Below are positions 14,406-22,007 of a DNA stretch of 41,151 bases, one piece after another (position 1 is the stretch's first letter; the number at the start of each line of letters is the position of its first letter). Under the pieces are notes generated by a model. The model did no database searches. It was not told the DNA's origin and worked only from the letters and a program-made list of their open reading frames with translations. Source of the DNA: Cognatishimia sp. (lineage in GTDB: Bacteria; Pseudomonadota; Alphaproteobacteria; Rhodobacterales; Rhodobacteraceae); NCBI GenBank assembly GCA_013215215.1, contig JABSOU010000031.1:1-41151 (forward strand). Reading direction: 5' to 3'. A program made the translations under genes and the position numbers.

Positions 14406-15337
14406 TAACCGTGGACAACTTGGAAAAACGCACGGAACAGAAGGACGGCCGGCTCTGGCACCTTGAAATCGAGGTCGGCGAAAGCCCCTATTGGGACCAC
14501 ACCTCAAACAGCCTGTTCTTCATCGACATTCGTGCGCCCTCTCTAAATCAGGTTTCAGGCGACGGCCAGATAATGAACCGCTGGCCATTGCCCGAACCGG
14601 TTGGCGCCTTCGCTCTACTGCAGCACGGAAACCACGCGGTTATCGGATTGAAGAACGGCCTGGCGCTACTGGACTTGACCACCTGCGACCTGACACGGCT
14701 GGTTAATCCGGAACCCGACCTGCCCACCAACCGGATTAACGAGGGCAAGGTCAGCCCGTGTGGTAACTGGTTCCTTTTTGGCACGATGGACGAATCCGGC
14801 GACCACAGGCCCACCGGCGCTTTCTATGCGCTGTCCGGAACAGGCGCGCTGCACCAAATCGCTGACGGGCTGGTGATTGCCAACGGGCTGGCATGGAGCC
14901 TGGACGGTTCGAAACTCTATTTCTCTGACAGTTGGTCGTCTATCATTTGGGCAGCGGATTGGAACGCCGAAACCGGTATCCTCAACCGGAAACAGGTTTT
15001 TGTTCGACCTGACGCAACGCAGGGGATGCCCGATGGCGCCGCCATGGATCGGGAAGGCAACTATTGGTCAGCTGCAGTCTCGACGGGGCGCCTTAATTGC
15101 TTTGCTCCTTCTGGGGCGCTTGTCGATTGGCTGCAACTTCCCATGCAGGCGCCCACGATGCCCGCCATAGGTGGCCGCGATAACCAAACATTGTTTGTCA
15201 CTTCACACCGCCGCATCACCACTCCCAGAACCAGCGACGGCGCTATATTTGTTAGGCAATCGCCGGCGATGGGCGTGAATATTCCTTGTTTCTCGGCGGC
15301 ACCTGATGTGCTGATCAAGGCTTTGTGCGATTTTTGA
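14402..15337 (+). CDS. SMP-30/gluconolactonase-family lactonase
   Basis: This 311-residue six-bladed beta-propeller hydrolase opens sugar lactones. The metal-site residues are Glu27 (GESPYWD), Asn in ANGLAWS and Asp in MPDGAAMD; the usual NDGK is NEGK here (TNRINEGK). The GTG start at 14402 overlaps the dctM stop; GTG 14411 is an alternative. The expected substrate is the lactone formed by the SDR enzyme, with the product acid passing to the enolase-type dehydratase. It has no signal peptide, so it acts in the cytoplasm. Confidence 0.88.
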   Translation: MITVDNLEKRTEQKDGRLWHLEIEVGESPYWDHTSNSLFFIDIRAPSLNQVSGDGQIMNRWPLPEPVGAFALLQHGNHAVIGLKNGLALLDLTTCDLTRLVNPEPDLPTNRINEGKVSPCGNWFLFGTMDESGDHRPTGAFYALSGTGALHQIADGLVIANGLAWSLDGSKLYFSDSWSSIIWAADWNAETGILNRKQVFVRPDATQGMPDGAAMDREGNYWSAAVSTGRLNCFAPSGALVDWLQLPMQAPTMPAIGGRDNQTLFVTSHRRITTPRTSDGAIFVRQSPAMGVNIPCFSAAPDVLIKALCDF

Positions 15338-15409
15338 TCCGCAACCCCAATTGCCTTCAAGGGTCTGGTCACAGGGATCGCACTTGAGGCGAGCATGTTC
15401 GACAAGTAA

Positions 15410-16044
15410 CGACTGGCCGTGACCGATCGCGACTTGCTCCCCGACTTTCGCACCTCGCCGGAAGTCATTCGACTGTCGGTGACGATGTATTTCCGGTTTC
15501 CTCTGTCGCTCAGGAATGTCGAAGATCTGCTTCTGAAATCCGCTGGCGGCGGCAACAACACGTGCGTTCCCACTCGAACAGGAAGTAGCGCCTAGACGAG
15601 GTTTTCGTGAAGGTTCACGGTGAAGGCGCTATTTGGGGCGAGAGGCGGATCGCGAAGTCGAGGTGCTGGAAAGTTGCGTGACGAAGACAGAGGACAATAA
15701 AACATCATTGAAATTCCTCAGAAAATCAAAGCGTAGGTTTGACCGACCGGAAGTTATCATCGCTCGCAAGCTTCGAACCTTCTGCGCTGTAATGAAGGAA
15801 ACCGGCAAGGCTGGAAAACCGGAAACTGGCCACTGGCTAAACAATCGGGCTGAAAAATCTCCTACCAATTCGACAGCGGGAAAGAGCGACGCTGCGTTTT
15901 CGGCGGTAACAAAGTGTGCAGAAATTCGTCTTCGTCCACGCTTTCGTTCCTAGCTTGTTCAAATCGGGACGCAGCCTTTATTCCAGATCATACTTCAAGC
16001 TGAACCGCGCAGCTGCTCTCGCCGAGTGTTTATCATTGTGCTGA
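15410..16044 (+). pseudogene. Degenerate IS6-family transposase
   Basis: Fragments in more than one frame match the IS6/IS26 transposase order. The first piece reads DFRTSPEVIRLSVTMYFRFP and LSLRNVEDLLL, with a stop at 15593. A short piece LDEVFVKVHGEG follows, then a second frame from about 15633 with EVEVLESCVTKTEDNKTSLK, RPEVIIARKLRTF and HWLNNRAEKS. The tail KLNRAAALAEC ends at 16044. The catalytic Asp expected before LRSY is replaced (ARKLRTF), a region between the first two pieces is missing, and frames shift, so it cannot transpose. No terminal inverted repeats were found. Confidence 0.78.
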
Positions 16045-16317
16045 ATGAGGGGCGGTAAGCCTGCCCCAATTGAGGCCAGTTCGAATCTGTCTGACACCAC
16101 CGCGAAAAAAACCTCGGGTTCTGCATCGATACCGCAGACGCGCCGAATGGCAGCTTTGACGGACTGCATCGCGCCGACGTTCACGCATGTTGAACGGCAG
16201 GTAAGGGCCGAAAGCTGCGTATTGTACAAACCGCTGACTAGTGGCCCTCTCGAATTGAGGTGGTCAGGTTTGCAACCCTAACAACCTCAGCTCCAAAAAA
16301 GGAGCAGTGTCAGGTCA

Positions 16318-16494
16318 TTAACGTGCGTCCATACGCTCCTGGATCCAATCCAACACTTCCGATTCAATCCATCCCACCCTGTTTGGGCCCAGCTGTACCC
16401 GCTTTGGGAATAGGCCTGCCTTTTCCAGGCATGCGATGTGTTGCATGGAATATGGAATCATCTCCTTTAACTGGCGCTTACTAATAATCCTCAT
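16318..16494 (-). CDS. AlpA-family excisionase/regulator (58 aa)
   Basis: This is a short gene of 58 codons plus stop: MRIISKRQLKEMIPYSMQHI, then CLEKAGLFPKRVQLGPNRVG and WIESEVLDWIQERMDAR. This is the single-domain winged-helix/MerR-like fold of AlpA and prophage excisionases (the K/R-x-L-x-x-M-I-P-Y-S and FPKRVQLGPxRVGW pattern). ATG 16494 has AGGAG eight bases upstream. Such proteins switch on or direct excision of integrated elements. It stands between an IS remnant and tRNA-Thr, with no integrase gene left beside it. Confidence 0.85.
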   Translation of the reverse strand: MRIISKRQLKEMIPYSMQHIACLEKAGLFPKRVQLGPNRVGWIESEVLDWIQERMDAR

Positions 16495-16804
16495 CACGAT
16501 ATCTCCTAAGAATAAGGAGCATCGCGATGCCCAGGGTTGACAGGACCTAGGTCAGACAACGGTATCCAGTTATCTTATCTCCGCCAAGATTTCATTTCGT
16601 TGTGGCCTAATTCGTTGACTCGCTTCGGCTTCAAAAAAGGTGAATTCGAAAAACAGCAACACAAGGAATCAATTGGCCCGGCAGATTAGTCGCATCACAA
16701 AAAGTTGGAAGAAATTAGCCTTTGGCGTTTCGCGAAGCAAAGCAAACGCGAGCCTAAAAAGAGCCTAACGGTATATTGAATTCGCTGTAAGTGTATGATT
16801 TTCA
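16495..16804. other. Gene-free stretch between the excisionase gene and tRNA-Thr
   Basis: No credible ORF. It contains the tandem GAGCCTAA repeats (16750-16768) next to the tRNA 3' end. This is where the integrase gene and arm sites of a tRNA-integrated element would be expected, so it is probably the scar of a deletion. Confidence 0.5.
16750..16768. repeat. Tandem 8-bp direct repeat GAGCCTAA
   Basis: Two exact copies, at 16750-16757 and 16761-16768, start 11 bp apart (one helical turn), 37 bp from the tRNA-Thr 3' end. The spacing and place are like integrase or excisionase arm sites, though the function is inferred. Confidence 0.45.
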
Positions 16805-16880
16805 TGGTGCCCCCACACGGACTCGAACCGCGGACCTACTGATTACAAATCAGTTGCTCTACCAGCTGAGCTATAGGGGC
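16805..16880 (-). tRNA. tRNA-Thr (anticodon TGT)
   Basis: This is a 76-nt cloverleaf on the minus strand including an encoded CCA. The acceptor stem GCCCCTA pairs with TGGGGGC, the D-arm is GCTCAGCTGGTAGAGC, the anticodon stem is ACTGA/TCAGT with loop TTTGTAA (anticodon TGT), and the T-arm contains GGTTCGAGTCC. It reads ACA codons. It lies about 80 bp from a parS site and just beyond the 3' end of repC. Confidence 0.97.
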
Positions 16881-16962
16881 ATTGGAGCGCCGTTTAATCA
16901 AAGCTTTCCGCCGACGCAAGAGGGTTTTCGACCTATCTGTCACAAGAGTTGGCAAGACCCTT

Positions 16963-16978
16963 GTTGACAGCTGTCAAC
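16963..16978. promoter_or_regulatory. parS: parS-type centromere site 1
   Basis: GTTGACAGCTGTCAAC is a perfect 16-bp palindrome matching the repABC parS pattern GTTNNNNGCNNNNAAC. It lies 9 bp past the repC stop codon. Two identical copies are at 18214-18229 and 20786-20801. Confidence 0.92.
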
Positions 16979-16987
16979 CGCAGGGCT

Positions 16988-18166
16988 TCAGGCAGCCTCC
17001 CCTGCCCTATAGCCGGGATCCGGCAGCAAGGCACGCAGCATGGGCCAGACGTGGAACTCTCCGCTTTCGGCGCGTTTCGTCAGATGCCGCAGATAGCCGC
17101 CTGGGTTTCGGATCGTATCGATCTTTTGCAGCATACAGGCCAGCGTCAAAGCCGCTTGATCCGCGCCCATAATCCGCATGGCACGTTGCCAGACCTCAGA
17201 GGTGATTCCCATCATCCCATGCAATCGATGCGCTGTTTCGACCAGATCGTGGTTATGGGCGAGCCCTTCGCTAGCATAGGGCAAGATATCTGGGCAGGCT
17301 TGCTTGACAACGCCAATCGGGACGTTGGTTGGAGCCGCAGGTTTTTCCTCCTGCGTTGTATTCTCGGCGGTTTCAGATTCTAATTTATTTTTATTTGAAT
17401 TCTGTATGTGCCGCTCATTTTGATCGTCACAGGCGCTCGTTTCTTCTGGTTTTGGTGGTGTTGGCGTCAGGATATCAGTCAATTCATCCACAGAGGCGCT
17501 AAGGGCCTCACAAAGGGCGTTTAGCTGTTCGACCCCAAGCTTGCGGCGCAATTGGGCCTGAGAGGCGGTTAGGGCGGCTTCCAGGGCCTCCCATGGGCCT
17601 TTGAGGCCGTTGAGCTTGGCAAACTCAAGCAGCCTCCAGGCGTCGCGTTTCAGCAGCATGGCCTTTTCGCGCAAAGCATGGATCTCTTCGGCGCGGTGAT
17701 GCACATCTTGGGCGGCCATTGCGATGCGTTCTGCGTTTTGCACCAGGGGGGTCAGATCGAACCCAAAGGCGCGCGTGATGTCTTTGCCACGGCGCACCGC
17801 ATAGCGCTTGCCGTTGGGGCTGTCGTGGCGCGCAATCAGACCGGCTTTCACGAGCAGAGCCAGATTTCGACGCAGAGTGCTTTCGGGCATGCCATGGGCG
17901 CGGGTTGCGAGAGTGCGGTTGGACGGGAAGACCACAAGGCCGTCTGTGCCCAGCTCTGCCGATTTGTGAAAACTTAACAGGGCTTGCAGTACCACGAGGG
18001 CAGACCGGTTCAGGCCAAAATCCCGCGCGGCCGTCGTCAGGTTCCGCAGAACCTCCCATTTGTTCACGAGGGGTAGGGCGCGGTCCTCGCGCATCTGGGC
18101 GACCTGTTTCATCAGGCAAGCCGTCACCGGCTGCCGCCCGAAAGGCGTCATTGTCAAAGCTTCCAT
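16988..18166 (-). CDS. repC: RepC replication initiator of a repABC replicon
   Basis: This 392-residue RepC begins with TPFGRQPVTACLMKQ. An N-terminal winged-helix region contains NKWEVLRNLTTAARDFGLNR, LSFHKSAELG and VVFPSNRTLATRAHGMPEST, and the C-terminal domain ends KIDTIRNPGGYLRHLTKRAE. RepC binds and opens the replication origin, which in this family lies within repC itself. The start at ATG 18166 lacks a strong ribosome site; ATG 18151 is possible. The middle section (about 250-285) is hydrophilic and AT-richer, a common linker. The leader upstream is covered by a counter-transcribed RNA that limits its synthesis. Confidence 0.95.
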   Translation of the reverse strand: MEALTMTPFGRQPVTACLMKQVAQMREDRALPLVNKWEVLRNLTTAARDFGLNRSALVVLQALLSFHKSAELGTDGLVVFPSNRTLATRAHGMPESTLRRNLALLVKAGLIARHDSPNGKRYAVRRGKDITRAFGFDLTPLVQNAERIAMAAQDVHHRAEEIHALREKAMLLKRDAWRLLEFAKLNGLKGPWEALEAALTASQAQLRRKLGVEQLNALCEALSASVDELTDILTPTPPKPEETSACDDQNERHIQNSNKNKLESETAENTTQEEKPAAPTNVPIGVVKQACPDILPYASEGLAHNHDLVETAHRLHGMMGITSEVWQRAMRIMGADQAALTLACMLQKIDTIRNPGGYLRHLTKRAESGEFHVWPMLRALLPDPGYRAGEAA

Positions 18167-18213
18167 AAATTTTCACGAGACAAAGATTTTTTGCCCGTCG
18201 GAGTCCGACGCCT

Positions 18214-18229
18214 GTTGACAGCTGTCAAC
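18214..18229. promoter_or_regulatory. parS: parS-type centromere site 2, overlapping the ctRNA promoter
   Basis: This is a second copy of GTTGACAGCTGTCAAC in the repB-repC gap. Its TTGACA (18215-18220) also forms a consensus -35 box for the plus-strand RNA described at 18251-18320, with CTAGAT/TAGATT (18238-18244) as -10 at 17-18 bp. RepB bound here could therefore influence copy number control. Confidence 0.92.
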
Positions 18230-18250
18230 GCGGGGCACTAGATTCGGAGG

Positions 18251-18320
18251 TGCTAAAACACGAATTAGGGCCTCTTGGGATTGATCCTCAGCGATTACTT
18301 TCCGAGGGGCTTTAATTTTT
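18251..18320 (+). ncRNA. Counter-transcribed RNA controlling repC (IncA/RepE type)
   Basis: The gap between repB and repC encodes a short plus-strand RNA, antisense to the repC leader. A TTGACA...TAGATT promoter ends at 18244. A hairpin GCCTCTTGG (18270-18278) with CCGAGGGGC (18302-18310) is followed by TTTAATTTTT. Size about 70 nt. RNAs in this position are known in repABC replicons to block RepC synthesis and define incompatibility. The exact 5' end is an estimate. Confidence 0.75.
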
Positions 18321-18385
18321 CTCCGTCTTGGTCGTGCCTCCGTTCTGCTCGTTGCTCATCCAAAGGGGCAAGGGTGTCCCCTGCC

Positions 18386-19330
18386 CTATTCTCCAGTCTG
18401 ATTTTTCCAGCTCTGGTGAATCTCCGTCAGGTTGTCCGCCAGCCAGCGATCAAAGCCGCCGTCTGCTTTCAATGTCATTGTCATTTTGCCGCCAGCCCAT
18501 TTCGCAGTGGCAAGCTCTGCGCCGGTCTCGTCTTTGACCGTGGCGGCTTCGATCTTGGGGGCCGTCTTCGGTTCCCGCATCCGGGCCTCAAGCGATTCAA
18601 GTAGCGCTTTGAAGCGGTGGTCCGAGGGCATTTCGGCGTCGATCAGGGCAATCGCGTCCTCAGCCGCAACGCTGGTGCGATCCATCGCGTCCTTGAGCGC
18701 GAGCCAGCGATCGCGACCCACAGAGGGGGCAGCGCCGATGGCCTCGATCAAAGCCACGGGGATCACATCCGCCACCGACAGCATCCGAGAGATCACCGTC
18801 TTGTCCACATGCAGCGCGTCTCCGATGACTTTGCGGTCATAGCCGCCGTCCCGCATCTGGCGGGCGAAATTCGCGCGCTCGATGAAGGTCAGGTCCTTGC
18901 GGGCGGTGTTCTCTTGGCCTTGGGCGAGGATCAACGCGCGGTCGTCCAGATCGCGGATCAGCGCCTTGACCTGCAACCCCAGTTCCTTGATCGCCCGCAA
19001 ACGGCGGCGGCCATAGACCACCTGATAGCGTTCCGGATAATTCGGGTTCGGTCGCAGCAACACGGGAACTTGCTGGCCATACTCGCGGATCGACTCCTTG
19101 AGGGCCGCGTGATCCGCGTCATCCTCTTCCAACCGGTCCGCAACACCGGCCGCATCGACCATCCGAGGATCCACCTCGATCACAGAACGCGCTTTCAACT
19201 CTTGGATCGACTGAGACACCGCCCCAATCGCCCCTTTAGTGTATTTCGGCTTCGCCGCAGGTTTCGCCGGCACAGGCGTATCGCCCTTGGCCTCATCCAT
19301 CAGACCTTGCAACAGGTTCTTCCGTGCCAT
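18386..19330 (-). CDS. repB: RepB plasmid partition protein (ParB family)
   Basis: This 314-residue RepB begins MARKNLLQGLMDEAKGDTP. It has the ParB core RPNPNYPERYQVVYGRRRLR and AQGQENTARKDLTFIERANF, the helix-turn-helix DALHVDKTVISRMLSVAD that binds parS, and a C-terminal dimerisation part. Its start overlaps the repA stop (TGATG), so translation is coupled. It should bind the three 16-bp palindromes in this window. ParB-fold CTPase activity is family knowledge. Confidence 0.95.
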   Translation of the reverse strand: MARKNLLQGLMDEAKGDTPVPAKPAAKPKYTKGAIGAVSQSIQELKARSVIEVDPRMVDAAGVADRLEEDDADHAALKESIREYGQQVPVLLRPNPNYPERYQVVYGRRRLRAIKELGLQVKALIRDLDDRALILAQGQENTARKDLTFIERANFARQMRDGGYDRKVIGDALHVDKTVISRMLSVADVIPVALIEAIGAAPSVGRDRWLALKDAMDRTSVAAEDAIALIDAEMPSDHRFKALLESLEARMREPKTAPKIEAATVKDETGAELATAKWAGGKMTMTLKADGGFDRWLADNLTEIHQSWKNQTGE

Positions 19331-20511
19331 CAGCTACGCCCCCATGCTTGCTGCACCAGCGCTTCGATCTCGCCATTCACCGCGTTCAGGCTTTCCATCG
19401 CGCGGTCATAGGTGCTGCGTGTGAACTGAGATTTCTCGACCTCGTAGAGTGTTTGCTTTGTGATACCCGCATCCGAGATCGCTGTGGATTTCAGCACCGG
19501 ATGGTTCAAAACATGATCGCCAAACATCGAACGCATGAAGCTCACCATCTGGTTCTGCGGCCCATCACCTGGCTCGTATCGCGTCACCACATAGCGCATC
19601 CAGTCGTAAGACATGTCTCCGCCAGCCTCGGCGACCACCCCCAAAAGGTTCGACGTCATCAGCAGGAACTGACACATGGACATCACATCCAGCATCTGCG
19701 GATGGACGGTCACAAGAACGGCGGTGGCGGCACTCAATGCGCTCATGGTCAGGAACCCCAGTTGAGGAGGGCAGTCCATGACCACAACGTCATAATCTGC
19801 CTCGATCTGACCTAAGACGTCGCCAACCCTGGTAAAGAAAAGGTTACCGGTGCGTTCCGAAATGGCCCGAGGGGTCTCATGTTCGAATTCCATAAGGTCG
19901 AGGTTGCCCGGGATGATATCGAGGTTGGTGAAATATGTGTTTTGTATAATGCTCTCGACGGGAACTGGGTCTTCATATCGGATCGCATCATAGAGCGTTC
20001 CGCCGTCCAAGAGGTCAAATTCCGGCTGAAATCCATGCAGCGCGCTGAAGCTCGCCTGAGGGTCCAGATCAATGGCCAAAACGCGATATCCATCCAGTGC
20101 CATCTTCTGAGCAAGGTGCGCAGAGGTGGTGGTTTTACCCGATCCGCCTTTGAAGTTGATCACTGTGATCACCTGTAAATGATCGCCTTCGCGACGTCCG
20201 GGCAGGTAGGTTCCCGGAATTTTCGCCCCAATTTCAAGGAGTTCGCGCAGATTTTGCACATCCTCAGGCGAATAATACCGCCGCCCACCGGCGCGGATCT
20301 CTGGTTCTGGGCCGCGGCCTTCCAAATGCAGTTTTCGCAGGTAGGCATCCTTGACACCCAACAGCTCTGCTGCTTCACCAGAGGTGAATTTCCTCAATTG
20401 TTTCCGTGCGTTAGGGGGAAACAACTGCTCACGATGCGCTTGCAGCCGTTCTGACAAGCGCGCGGCGTGGTCTCCCACCAATACATCAATGCGTTCTTGG
20501 CCCGAGTTCAT
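19330..20511 (-). CDS. repA: RepA plasmid partition ATPase (ParA family)
   Basis: This 393-residue RepA has an N-terminal DNA-binding helix-turn-helix (TSGEAAELLGVKDAYLRKLH), the deviant Walker A KGGSGKTT (121-128), Walker A' DLDPQASFSALHG and Walker B VVMDCPPQLG. It drives segregation with RepB and represses the repABC promoter. I chose ATG 20511 (MNSGQERIDVL), preceded by GAGGG; the frame is open to 20556. It is the first gene of the operon. Confidence 0.95.
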   Translation of the reverse strand: MNSGQERIDVLVGDHAARLSERLQAHREQLFPPNARKQLRKFTSGEAAELLGVKDAYLRKLHLEGRGPEPEIRAGGRRYYSPEDVQNLRELLEIGAKIPGTYLPGRREGDHLQVITVINFKGGSGKTTTSAHLAQKMALDGYRVLAIDLDPQASFSALHGFQPEFDLLDGGTLYDAIRYEDPVPVESIIQNTYFTNLDIIPGNLDLMEFEHETPRAISERTGNLFFTRVGDVLGQIEADYDVVVMDCPPQLGFLTMSALSAATAVLVTVHPQMLDVMSMCQFLLMTSNLLGVVAEAGGDMSYDWMRYVVTRYEPGDGPQNQMVSFMRSMFGDHVLNHPVLKSTAISDAGITKQTLYEVEKSQFTRSTYDRAMESLNAVNGEIEALVQQAWGRS

Positions 20512-20706
20512 TCTGCCCTCTGTATTTTGGCCCGGTCTTGTTTTAGGTTGCCTCAAGTCGGGGTCGTTATTATCAGCTTCTGCCGTTTGTTACGGTTAAT
20601 CCCGTTTTAAACAGTATTTTGCGTAATTATCTTTTGGGCAGGAGATTCTGGCAAGGGTTTTTTCCACAGGGCTGACTCGCAAAAGTTGCGCCCGATTTCG
20701 GCCAGA

Positions 20707-20746
20707 TCGAAAAGTTCGAGATCAGGGTCTAAATTGGGGCTTTAGA
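20707..20746. repeat. Short inverted repeats in the repABC upstream region
   Basis: TCGAA-AAG-TTCGA (20707-20719) and TCTAAA-N7-TTTAGA (20728-20746) are small palindromes. Variants of the latter (GCCTAAACC, GTCTAATG, CACTAAACC) continue up to parS site 3. They are candidates for RepA autoregulation sites; no promoter is assigned. Confidence 0.4.
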
Positions 20747-20785
20747 GCCTAAACCAGAGTCTAATGTGGGCACTAAACCGCGCCA

Positions 20786-20801
20786 GTTGACAGCTGTCAA
20801 C
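20786..20801. promoter_or_regulatory. parS: parS-type centromere site 3, overlapping the Nudix stop codon
   Basis: This is the third exact GTTGACAGCTGTCAAC. It spans the TGA (20797-20799) of the neighbouring Nudix gene, so the centromere and the end of a chromosomal-type gene share bases. Confidence 0.92.
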
Positions 20802-21213
20802 TGTGCTGATTTGAACGCTCAACGGCCAATTCAGCCACGCGCAGGACATCCGGGCTTAGCTGGAAGTTCCCCGACTTTAGCTCCTCAAGCGACATCCAAC
20901 GGGCGTCTGCCGCATCATCTATCGCCGTCGGTTCCCCGCTGTTATAGGCGCAAAGCACGGCCGCAATCAGATAGTGATGCCCCTGCCCGACTACATCCAC
21001 GCAAGTCAGATACTCCAAAGCCGCGGCTTCAACCGTGGTTTCTTCGCGCAATTCTCGCACCGCCGCGGCCTGCGCCGTTTCGCCAAACTCCACGTGGCCA
21101 CCGGGAAAGCCCCAAAGCCCGCGTCCCGGGTCTTTGCCCCGTTGCGCCATCAGGAATTCTCCGTTGCGCAGGACAACGGCAATGGCGCCGACCTTGGGGA
21201 TCTGCGTGCTCAT
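20797..21213 (-). CDS. Nudix hydrolase
   Basis: This 138-residue protein has the Nudix box GGHVEFGETAQAAAVRELRE followed by ETTV, where the Gly of REUXEEXGU is replaced by Thr. The loop WGFPGGH precedes it. It would hydrolyse a nucleoside diphosphate linked to another group; the short MutT-like form (KVGAIAVVLRNGEFLMAQRG) suggests a dNTP/NDP-type housecleaning role. Its start overlaps the tupA stop, so it is the last gene of the tungstate operon. Confidence 0.9.
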   Translation of the reverse strand: MSTQIPKVGAIAVVLRNGEFLMAQRGKDPGRGLWGFPGGHVEFGETAQAAAVRELREETTVEAAALEYLTCVDVVGQGHHYLIAAVLCAYNSGEPTAIDDAADARWMSLEELKSGNFQLSPDVLRVAELAVERSNQHS

Positions 21214-22007
21214 TTGGCGTTGAAGGTGAAGAGAGTCTCACCCCCCAAAGTGTAGCCATCGATCAAGTCGCGGGCCGTGTCTGACGTCAGCCAGCCTTCA
21301 AGCCGCGCCGCCGCATCTGCGTTTACATGCGGGAAGGTCGCGGCATTCACGGGCAGGTAGGCGTATTGGTTGAACAAGACGGGATCGCCGTCAATCAGGA
21401 TCGCGAGGTCTCCTTTGTTGCCGAACTTCAGCCAGCTTGCGCGGTCGGTCAGGATATAGGCGTTCATCGCCGACGCGGTATTCAGGCTCGCCCCCATGCC
21501 TGCGCCGACCTCGCGATACCAAGCCGGATCAAATGCGTCAGGGTCCAGATTCGCCGTCGCCCAGAGCGCGCGCTCTTTCTTATGCGTGCCGCTGTCATCA
21601 CCACGCGACACGTACAGCGCACCCGCGGCTTGGATCGCTGTAAGTGCCTCTGCGGCCTGCGTCATGTCAGTCAGTCCGGCAGGATCCTCGCTTGGTCCGA
21701 CGATCACAAAATCATTGTACATGATTTCGGTGCGGTGGGTGCCGGCCTCGCTTGCGACAAACTCTTCTTCGGCAGATTTACTATGGACAAGGATCGCATC
21801 CACGTCACCCGACGCCCCAAGGCGCAGCGCTTGCCCCGTGCCGACAACCAGCAAATGCACCTCCAGATCCAAATCGTCTTTGATCTCTGGCAAGAGAACA
21901 ACACTCAACCCAGAATTGTGAAAAGACGTGGTCACGGCCAGCGTCATCTCATCAGCTTGTACCGAGCAACCGAGCGTCAGCGATAGGGCGAGGGCTGTCC
22001 ATTTCAT
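21210..22007 (-). CDS. tupA: Tungstate ABC transporter substrate-binding protein
   Basis: This 265-residue periplasmic protein has a signal peptide ending SVQA. The oxyanion-binding TTS motif is at 27-29 (AVTTSFHNSG), followed by VGTGQALRLGASGDVDAILV, YNDFVIVGPSEDPAGL and SRGDDSGTHKKERALW, all typical of TupA. It captures tungstate (and possibly molybdate). It overlaps tupC upstream and the Nudix gene downstream by 4 bp each. Confidence 0.9.
   Translation of the reverse strand: MKWTALALSLTLGCSVQADEMTLAVTTSFHNSGLSVVLLPEIKDDLDLEVHLLVVGTGQALRLGASGDVDAILVHSKSAEEEFVASEAGTHRTEIMYNDFVIVGPSEDPAGLTDMTQAAEALTAIQAAGALYVSRGDDSGTHKKERALWATANLDPDAFDPAWYREVGAGMGASLNTASAMNAYILTDRASWLKFGNKGDLAILIDGDPVLFNQYAYLPVNAATFPHVNADAAARLEGWLTSDTARDLIDGYTLGGETLFTFNAK

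Noticed and set aside
16805..16880. A tRNA-derived att repeat elsewhere in the window
   Set aside because: I looked for a second copy of the tRNA-Thr 3' end in the accessory region and saw none; it may lie outside the window.
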